A stretch of 38,924 bases of DNA, taken from Polysphondylium violaceum (Eukaryota; Evosea; Eumycetozoa; Dictyosteliales; Dictyosteliaceae). Shown piece after piece: positions 32,901-38,924 of the stretch (the first letter of the stretch is position 1; each line of letters opens with the position of its first letter). The stretch spans positions 1 through 38,924 of the forward strand of contig AJWJ01000201.1 in NCBI GenBank assembly GCA_000277445.1, in the 5' to 3' direction. The position numbers and the translations under genes were made by a program. The notes beneath the pieces were generated by a model. The model ran no database searches, was not told where the DNA came from, and saw only the letters and a list, made by a program, of their open reading frames with translations.

Positions 32901-33570
32901 TACACTCACTCAAAAGATTAAAAATTTTGAAAAGCAAATCGAAGAAGAGACTCGTGGCAAGAAATCAAGAGCCGAAGCATTGGCCACCTTTAAAGAGTCG
33001 AGAGATAGTTTGTATTCTATTGCCAAACAACGTGATGACATTCAAGAAATCATTCGTCTCTTGGAGAAGAATCTCAACGAACGTTATCAAAAGTGGCAGA
33101 GATTGAGAAGTCGTATCTCGCAAAGAACTGGTTTCTACTTCAATGTATTTTTATCGAGAAAGAATTACACTGGCTCCTTGGTATTTGACCACAAGGAAAA
33201 CACTCTAGATGTAAACGTACAACTCAATAAAATGGGTTCCAAGAGTGCCGAGTCCAAGGGCGATACCAAGGGCTTGTCGGGTGGTGAGAGATCCTTTTCC
33301 ACAGTCTCACTACTACTCTCATTTTGGGAAACTATGGAGTCTCCCTTTAGAGCCATGGATGAGTTTGATGTATTTATGGATGAAGTTAATAGAAGAATCA
33401 GTATAGATCTCTTGTTGAGCAAGGCCAAGGAACATAAGAGTAAACAGTATATTTTTGTCACTCCTCTATCATTAAATTCAATTAATCCTTCACCATTTAT
33501 TTATGTTCATAAAGTCAGACCTCCACTTAGAAATCAATCAACGATTATTGATTCAAGTGGCGGTAATTAA
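29987..33570 (+). CDS. smc6: SMC6, structural maintenance of chromosomes protein
   Basis: Exons 29987-30531, 30588-30873 and 30943-33570 give 1152 residues. SMC6 pairs with SMC5 in the nuclear complex that supports homologous recombination and replication-fork repair. After an acidic, disordered N terminus (residues 1-110, with long Glu runs) comes the head: IELISLENFMCHRRFEIK and Walker A GENGSGKS at 143-150. The segments AILMQDTSRQFL and SDKYKLFLTATQLDQM are typical of SMC6. A long coiled coil, hinge (GPVGLSLKVKDDLWSLAIE) and second coiled coil follow. The C-terminal head has GLSGGERSFSTVSLLLSFWE (about 1054) and AMDEFDVFMDEVNRR. The second intron uses the donor GTTGGT, which is supported by protein continuity. 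Confidence 0.94.
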
Positions 33571-33785
33571 TAAATCTTTTTTTTTCTTTTTTTAGTATAT
33601 TATCTTTTTTCATTTCCATTTGTAATTTGTCGTTTTGTGTGCAAATTTACGTTGGGATGGGATGCAGGATCTTTTTTTTTTTTTTTTCTATAGATTTTTT
33701 TTTAAAAAATTTTTAGATTTTTTCTTTTTTTCTTTATCTTATATTATTATTTTTGTAGTTTATATATAAATATAGATAAATAAAA

Positions 33786-34311
33786 ATGCAAGTATGTAGA
33801 ATACCATTTCATTTAACTATAGACAAGAGAAGACCGAAATATACACATATATTAATCATTACACAAAAAGAACTCTGCTGAAAAAGAAGAATTCAAAGGT
33901 TATTTAGAGAAAAGTGGTGTCATTGATGCCTTGACAAAAGTTTTAGTTGGTCTTTATGAAGAGTCTGATAAACCATCTGATGCTTTAGAGTAATTATTAT
34001 ATTTATAGTTTACAGCTAAATGAAATTATAGCATTGATTCTAATATATAGGGTTATTATTATTTAAATACAACAACCAATTATAGATTCATTAAAAAACA
34101 CCTTGGAAACTCTTTAGGTATTGATGTAGATGCTTTAAAACAAGAAAACGCTGATCTTAAAGCTGAGGTTGAAGCATTGACCCATAGAGTTGAAGAATTA
34201 TCTAAAAAAGTATGTAGTAATATGAAAAGATGGATATATTATAATAACAATAATAAATACTAATAAACATTTGTAATGAACTTATAGTTGGAAGAAGCCA
34301 ATAAAAACTAA
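33786..34311 (+). CDS. mycbp: MYCBP (AMY-1) family protein
   Basis: Four exons (33786-33791, 33871-33989, 34086-34209, 34288-34311) give 90 residues. The core matches the c-Myc-binding protein family: EFKGYLEKSGVIDALTKVLV, GLYEESDKPSDALEFIKKHL. A C-terminal coiled coil follows (LKQENADLKAEVEALTHRVE). In animals and protists the protein also associates with AKAPs and cilia; this amoeba lineage lacks flagella, so another role is likely. The first coding exon is only 6 nt (ATGCAA), followed by a clear GTATGT donor. An alternative start in exon 2 is not available in frame near the conserved region, which supports the micro-exon. The gene converges with the NIPSNAP gene. Confidence 0.87.
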
Positions 34312-34318
34312 ATAAATC

Positions 34319-34324
34319 AATAAA
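34319..34324 (+). terminator. Candidate poly(A) signal of MYCBP
   Basis: AATAAA lies 8 nt after the stop codon; another overlaps the stop. The convergent NIPSNAP gene stops about 95 nt further on. Confidence 0.35.
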
Positions 34325-34417
34325 GAAAGTGTATTATAAATATATTCCCCCTCAAAAACAAACAATGTTTAAAATACTATATTTAGTGTGCGCATTCAAG
34401 ATATACTATATATTTAT

Positions 34418-35287
34418 TTAATTATCACCTTTATAGTCGATACGATGTAATACTGTGTTTTTCATTTCATCAAGGAATGGTGCAGTGTCTCTAACAGTGT
34501 TGGCCCTATAGGTGTAATGATATGATAGTAACGAAGAATTAGTAACAACGATGATGAATTTAGAAAATAGTACAAGGAATAATTAATATAAAACACTTAC
34601 CAAATTGGGTTCTCTAAAGCTTTATTTCTAACATCAAATCTATTTTCAAAATTTTGATATGGCCACTATCATAGAATTAATATTAATATAAATGCAATCA
34701 ACAAATTATAGATACTATTATCTGAGTACTTACGAAATGATAGATTCTATTTAAAATACCAAACTCACTGTAAAAAATAGCAGCAGGTGATGAATATTTC
34801 TTTCTTTCTTCTAAACCATTTTGGAATACTTTAGCCCCTGTTTAATAGTAATAATTAAAATGTTAGATGATTTTACTACGAATGAATGTGCCCAAATAAG
34901 GAAATAATTACAATTTGCCATTTGACCAGCTTTGAGTGTATAGCATCTAAATTCCCAAAGTAATGGTTTGGCGTTATTTGTAAAGGCTGGTTCAATCCAT
35001 GGGAAGCTTCTCAAAAAGACAGTTTCTTCAGAGGCACCCAATTTAGTCAATGGTTCCATGGCTTTTGATTCACCTTGGTGTAAAGAAGGGTTGTCCAAAG
35101 AATCATGTTCCCATACAGCGACAAACTCTGGTTTGTTTTCAAAAGTTGATCCAAAAGCACCAATAAATTTTGAACCTGCTGGTGTTGGTAACTTTGTTGA
35201 ACTAAAGAACTCAAATGCCTTTTTAGTAGCCTCTCTTGGAACTGTAATAGTTCTGAGTTCATACACTTTAGTACCTAATTTACTCAT
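34418..35287 (-). CDS. NIPSNAP family protein (mitochondrial type)
   Basis: Four exons (35287-34912, 34837-34734, 34665-34601, 34505-34418) give 210 residues. Two ferredoxin-like NIPSNAP repeats are visible. The first starts VYELRTITVPREATKKAFEF and includes AVWEHDSLD. The second starts LLWEFRCYTLKAGQMANW and includes FYSEFGILNRIYHFWPYQNF and RDTAPFLDEMKNTVL. Animal NIPSNAPs are mitochondrial matrix or outer-surface proteins involved in mitophagy sensing; the biochemical role is unclear. No obvious N-terminal targeting peptide precedes the first repeat, unlike NIPSNAP1/2, so the short form resembles NIPSNAP3. The splice model closes in frame at GTAATT and two GTAAGT donors. Confidence 0.86.
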
Positions 35288-35805
35288 GTTGTTGTTTGCC
35301 GTGTGATCTCTTTCGTCTTGAGAAATTTAATATGATCACCTTTTTTTTATTTTTCAAATCACCAATTTCAACCCACCCACTCAAAAATTACAAAAAAAAA
35401 TATCTAAAAATCCTCAATCACTGCTTTTTGCGCAAAAAGGCCCAGCGCTGTGAAATTTTAAAATAACATAAAAAAAAAAAACAAACTTATAAATAAAAGA
35501 TGTATTAATATGAAAAGTAAAAGACGAAATTAAAATTGATTTGAAACCCATCTTAGGTATACCATAGAACTTCAGTTTTAGTATTGTAAAAAAAAATATC
35601 TAATTTTAATTATTATGATTTTTTTTTTTTTCACGCCAATTGTACATGCTCGGAAACCACGCCCCGATGATGAATGAAGGAAATTGATTTTTAGGGATAG
35701 TTTTTTTCTATTTTTTCAATCATTTCCGACATTACCCTATTGCTTTGGAGTTTGTTAGAGAGAGAGTTTTATATCCTAATTCTATATATATATAAATATA
35801 AAAAA
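35288..35805. other. Divergent promoter, NIPSNAP and secreted-protein genes
   Basis: A 518-nt head-to-head spacer. It holds a perfect 14-nt palindrome (35425-35438), the TGATCACC element (35333-35340), poly-A and poly-T runs, and A-rich DNA before the plus-strand ATG. No gene is supported. Confidence 0.6.
35425..35438. promoter_or_regulatory. 14-nt palindrome TTTTTGCGCAAAAA
   Basis: A perfect palindrome, GC-rich core in an AT-rich promoter, about 140 nt upstream of the NIPSNAP ATG. The core resembles E2F-type sites (TTTSSCGC). This is a resemblance, not a demonstrated site. Confidence 0.35.
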
Positions 35806-36396
35806 ATGAAATCTATTAATTTATTATTATTGGTTGTATTCCTTTTTGGAATTCAAACTAGTTTAGTAGCAGGTGATTATATCACAGTTGTTCCATATCA
35901 CGCCAACGACACCTCATGTGCTAAAGTACCATATGGCACTGGTTCAGTTGTGCCATTAGACACTTGTATCGATGTATTTGGATACTATTCCATTGCTTCA
36001 CTCGACACCGCATCCAATAAAATTAAATTAGACTATTATGTTGGCAATTGTACCGATTCACCAATTAGCACCAATGTCTATCCAATGAACGAATGCACAG
36101 AGATTGAATTGGCTACTGGATCAAACTATTATGCCACTTTTGTCAGTGGTGATGCTGCTCCATCCAACTCTGTCGAATACACATACTATTACTACAGTTA
36201 CTATTGCTCTGGTCCAACATTTAGTGTATTCTTTACTGACAACTATTCCACTCCATCCAATAGATTTGAATGTGTCAATGGCGAACCAATTGTATATGTC
36301 TGTGATCCAAACACCAACAAATGCGATGCTCTCGAAGTCAAGGGTTGTCACAACCAAGACGACATCACTCCATACAGAGTTGATTGTACAAAATAA
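35806..36396 (+). CDS. Secreted cysteine-rich protein, unrecognised family
   Basis: A single exon of 196 residues. The start at 35806 has an A-rich context and begins directly with a signal peptide (MKSINLLLLVVFLFGIQTSL, cleavage near VAG). An ATG 22 codons upstream would place charged leader residues before it and is unlikely. The mature part has ten Cys, an even number that fits disulfides, three N-glycosylation sequons (NDT, NCT, NYS) and a Tyr-rich stretch (YTYYYYSYYC). I do not recognise a domain. It is probably secreted or cell-surface, since no second membrane segment or clear GPI signal is seen. Codon use is more C-rich at third positions than in its neighbours, suggesting high expression. 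Confidence 0.8.
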   Translation: MKSINLLLLVVFLFGIQTSLVAGDYITVVPYHANDTSCAKVPYGTGSVVPLDTCIDVFGYYSIASLDTASNKIKLDYYVGNCTDSPISTNVYPMNECTEIELATGSNYYATFVSGDAAPSNSVEYTYYYYSYYCSGPTFSVFFTDNYSTPSNRFECVNGEPIVYVCDPNTNKCDALEVKGCHNQDDITPYRVDCTK

Positions 36397-36469
36397 ATAA
36401 AGTAATTGATCATACTATTAATTATTATATACATATAAATAGTTGTTGTGGTTGTTGTTGCTATTTACA

Positions 36470-37117
36470 TTATTTATTTAAATAAAGAGTTGATAAAAGA
36501 TGTAGAGCTTCAACCATTGATTTGTGCTCTTGTTTGTGGAATCTGTCTTCCAAGGATTCAAGTGTGTCATCTTTTTCAATGTTTATGTCTGCAGTGACTA
36601 TAACTTGACCGGCATCAATTTCTTCGACGACTCTGTGAATCATTAGACCTGTGTGTTGTATTTTACCTTGTTTGAAATCATTGTATGCTCTCTCGATGGC
36701 ATGTGTACCGGGATATTGTCCTGGAAGAGCAGGGTGTACATTTATGATATCAATAACTGGGTCTTGGTTGAGGGATTCTAAGAAACTACTTGGTAAAATC
36801 AGCATCCAACCAGCACAAACCACTAAATTGGGTGAGTAGCTTCTAATGATTTTAGCCAATTCCACACCATAGGTTGATCTATCACGAACCTCTTGTCCCT
36901 GTTGTTGTTCCTTGAGATACTTTTGTAATGAAAACACTCTAGTTTCAATACCGGCATTGGTAGCTCTTGTTAATCCATAAGCAGTCTCTTTATTTGATAT
37001 GACTGCCTTTATTTCCACACCCTTTAAATGACCCGATTGTACAGCATCAATGATTGCCTGTAAATTGGTTCCATTACCTGAGATTAATACTACTATTTTA
37101 AATGTTTTATTACTCAT
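36470..37117 (-). CDS. purN: Phosphoribosylglycinamide formyltransferase (GAR transformylase)
   Basis: A single exon of 215 residues, the size of stand-alone bacterial PurN. It transfers formyl from 10-formyltetrahydrofolate to GAR in step 3 of de novo purine synthesis, in the cytosol. The phosphate loop is VVLISGNGTNLQAI. The catalytic Asn and His lie in INVHPALPGQYPGTHA (N126, H128), and the catalytic Asp in VVEEIDAGQVI (D168). In animals this activity is the C-terminal part of a trifunctional protein; here it stands alone. A short Gln-rich insertion (KEQQQGQE, about 69-76) is lineage-type low complexity. There is no intron. Confidence 0.94.
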   Translation of the reverse strand: MSNKTFKIVVLISGNGTNLQAIIDAVQSGHLKGVEIKAVISNKETAYGLTRATNAGIETRVFSLQKYLKEQQQGQEVRDRSTYGVELAKIIRSYSPNLVVCAGWMLILPSSFLESLNQDPVIDIINVHPALPGQYPGTHAIERAYNDFKQGKIQHTGLMIHRVVEEIDAGQVIVTADINIEKDDTLESLEDRFHKQEHKSMVEALHLLSTLYLNK

Positions 37118-37477
37118 TGTATGTTTTATATATTAATAGTAAAAGTGTAGTTGAACACAATATATGCAGGATGTGATAATGTATATTTTTACTTGACGAA
37201 CTTCCAAAATCACTCTCATATTTTTCTGCAGCAGCGAGTGAAAAAATGAAAAAAAAAAAATTCAAATAAAAAAAAAAAAACGAATAATTGTGTGGGTGTG
37301 TGTTTAAGATATCATCATTGCGCTTGTGCATAATCTAAAGAACTTGATCAGATTTGTGAATAATATACAGATATAGGTGTTTTTAGCAGATTATAATAAT
37401 AATAATAGTAATAATAGTAACAACACCACAACGACAAAAGATATCTCAAGATATTTGTATATATATATAACAACAGA
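37118..37477. other. Divergent promoter, purN and mrpl3
   Basis: A 360-nt head-to-head spacer with A runs (37245-37280), a GTGTGGGTGTGTGT stretch near 37290 and an AATAAT repeat near 37395-37420. No gene is supported. Confidence 0.6.
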
Positions 37478-38128
37478 ATGAACAATTTAACACAATTCCT
37501 AAGAAGATCATTAAGTATCTCTGCCAATAGCACCACAAATATAACTAGAAAACAAGGTTTAGCAGGATCATGGTATATTCCCAAACCATCTTTTGGACAA
37601 AAACTTCAAGATGAAAAGTTTGTTAAAGATGAAGTGACAGGATGGAATAAAAACTCTCATCGTGTGGGTGCAGTTGGAAAAAAGGTGGGTATGATGACTA
37701 CATATATCGACGGTACAGCTTATCCAGTGACTGTTATCGAAATCCCAACAAATCAAATCACACAAATCAAAAGAAAAGTATTGGATGGCGTTGATTCGGT
37801 TCAAGTTGGTGCCGATGAAATACGTTTAAAGAATGTCACTCGTCCTTTACAAGGTCACTTTGCTAGAGCAAATGTACCACCAAAGAGAGTGTTGATGGAA
37901 TTTAAAGTAACTAGAAATGCAATGAAATCACTTGAAGTTGGTCAACCAATCGTTGCAAAACATTTTGTACCAGGTCAATTGGTTACCATCAAAGGTACCT
38001 CTATTGGTAAAGGTTTTGCTGGTGTTATGAAGAAATGGAATTTTGGTGGTCAACCAGCTACTCATGGTGTTTCTAGAAGTCATAGATCACTTGGTTCAAC
38101 TGGTTGTAGACAAGTATGTGTTTAACAA

Positions 38129-38161
<33 letters not shown>

Positions 38162-38586
38162 ATGTGTTTACTAGTATTTATATTAATATCAATCATTTAT
38201 AGACACCAGGTAGAGTATTTAAAGGTAAAAAGATGCCAGGTAGATTAGGTGGAATTAGTTCAACTCAATTTAATCTTCAAGTACTTGGTATTAATACAGC
38301 TCTCAATGTAATTATGGTTAAAGGAGCAGTTCCAGGTAAAAAAGGAGGATATTTAAAGATTATAGATTCAAGATCCAATAAATGGACACAATCACCACCA
38401 TTCCCAATCTATGTTCCACAACCAAACGAAGCCGCTCAAGAAATTTTATTTAAACCAGATGGTGAACTTTTAGTTGAAGATCAACCAGTCGCTATTGCTC
38501 CAAAATTACTTTCTGTTGAACAAGTCGATCAAATGAATAATGAAATCAAAGAAAAGAGAGAAAAAAGAAAACAATCCCAAAATTAA
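37478..38586 (+). CDS. mrpl3: Mitochondrial ribosomal protein L3 (uL3m)
   Basis: Exons 37478-38113 and 38203-38586 (donor GTATGT) give 339 residues. An N-terminal basic, Ser/Arg-containing segment (MNNLTQFLRRSLSISANS) looks like a mitochondrial presequence. The uL3 core follows: RVGAVGKKVGMMTTYIDG, VTVIEIPTNQITQIK, KGTSIGKGFAGVMKKWNFGG, THGVSRSHRSLGSTG, and after the intron TPGRVFKGKKMPGRLGG. The loop with GSTG..TPGRV..GKKMPGR is the conserved extension that reaches toward the peptidyl transferase centre. A charged C-terminal extension (KEKREKRKQSQN) is present. The intron carries an ATT repeat. Confidence 0.93.
38127..38160. repeat. ATT repeat in mrpl3 intron
   Basis: About eleven ATT units lie in the mrpl3 intron (38114-38202). 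It is the longest of the intronic ATT tracts in the window. Confidence 0.8.
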
Positions 38587-38592
38587 AATAAA
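38587..38592 (+). terminator. Candidate poly(A) signal of mrpl3
   Basis: AATAAA begins directly after the mrpl3 stop codon. It is the only close candidate on that side, but the base composition makes chance matches likely. Confidence 0.35.
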
Positions 38593-38736
38593 TAACTTTT
38601 AAATATAATATATTAAAATAATAATCATTGGTATTATAGTATCATAAGATGATGCTTTCAATCCAAATTTTAATTAATATTATTTTAATTATTGCGATTT
38701 AAACATTTTCTGATTGATATCAATAAATGGAAATCA

Positions 38737-38924
38737 TTAAGGTAGTTTATGACTAACTATTGTTGTTTCTTTTTGAGGTAAATAATTGGAAATTAAAACT
38801 TTAATTTTCTTCCACATCTCACCAGTTATACAAATTAAAGAATAAAGTAATATTTGATGGTTACTATTATCTAAAAAATTATTAAAGTATTCTTTATTAA
38901 TATAGCGGAGATTCATATCTTTTT
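38737..38924 (-). CDS. Partial unknown gene, C-terminal exon at window edge
   Basis: An open frame of 61 residues runs from the right edge (first full codon at 38922) to a TAA at 38739-38737 on the minus strand. The C terminus includes NLRYINKEYFNNFLDNSNHQ and LLYSLICITGEMWKKIKVLI and ends SHKLP. Codon use and mixed composition (Trp, Cys, Met, His, charged residues) look coding. I do not recognise the family. The start lies beyond the window, and an intron inside the visible part cannot be excluded. The gene converges with mrpl3 across about 150 nt. Confidence 0.5.
   Translation of the reverse strand, partial: KDMNLRYINKEYFNNFLDNSNHQILLYSLICITGEMWKKIKVLISNYLPQKETTIVSHKLP

Overview
The window is nuclear DNA from a social amoeba (a dictyostelid). 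Evidence: very AT-rich DNA, A/T homopolymers throughout, short AT-rich introns, Asn/Gln/Ser runs in proteins (for example in the RNPC3, GAA1 and cyclin genes), and gene products whose closest recognisable relatives are eukaryotic. I cannot name the species. I reconstructed 21 complete protein genes and one partial gene at the right edge. They contain 36 introns of 54 to 165 nt. All have GT..AG ends, mostly with GTATGT or GTAAGT donors, and every joined reading frame closes exactly. No rRNA, convincing tRNA, transposon or CRISPR array was found.

Layout. 54-3270: two tandem Stealth-family phosphotransferase genes (+). 3707-5903: long-form tRNase Z (+). 6171-8903: a two-domain adenosine deaminase whose second half has lost its metal ligands (-). 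9621-10712: D-lactate dehydrogenase (-). 10971-12944: U11/U12 snRNP 65K protein RNPC3 (-). 13309-14186: PH-domain protein (+). 14438-16736: GPI transamidase subunit GAA1 (-). 16936-17938: CCC1/VIT1 metal transporter (-). 18390-19769: proteasome ATPase Rpt3 (-). 20081-20629: RAB5IF-like membrane protein (+). 20713-21230: unrecognised coiled-coil protein (+). 21806-23066: Pho80-like cyclin (-). 23067-27067: 4 kb without a supportable gene. 27068-28318: fatty acid desaturase (+). 28586-29561: NRS/ER-type nucleotide-sugar epimerase/reductase (+). 29987-33570: SMC6 (+). 33786-34311: MYCBP (+). 34418-35287: NIPSNAP protein (-). 35806-36396: secreted Cys-rich protein (+). 36470-37117: GAR transformylase PurN (-). 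37478-38586: mitochondrial ribosomal protein L3 (+). 38737-38924: 3' end of an unknown gene (-).

The genes are mostly unrelated housekeeping genes packed head-to-head, tail-to-tail or in tandem, with gaps of about 80 to 700 nt. There is no operon-like pathway. The loose themes are glycan/GPI chemistry (two Stealth genes, GAA1, NRS/ER), purine metabolism (adenosine deaminase, PurN) and RNA processing (tRNase Z, RNPC3). The most unusual parts are the degenerate second deaminase domain, a nearly identical patch shared by the Stealth paralogs, the plant-like UDP-rhamnose-type enzyme, and the 4 kb gap with a G/T-to-C/A strand switch between the cyclin and the desaturase. I did not see an obvious wholly new multi-gene system.
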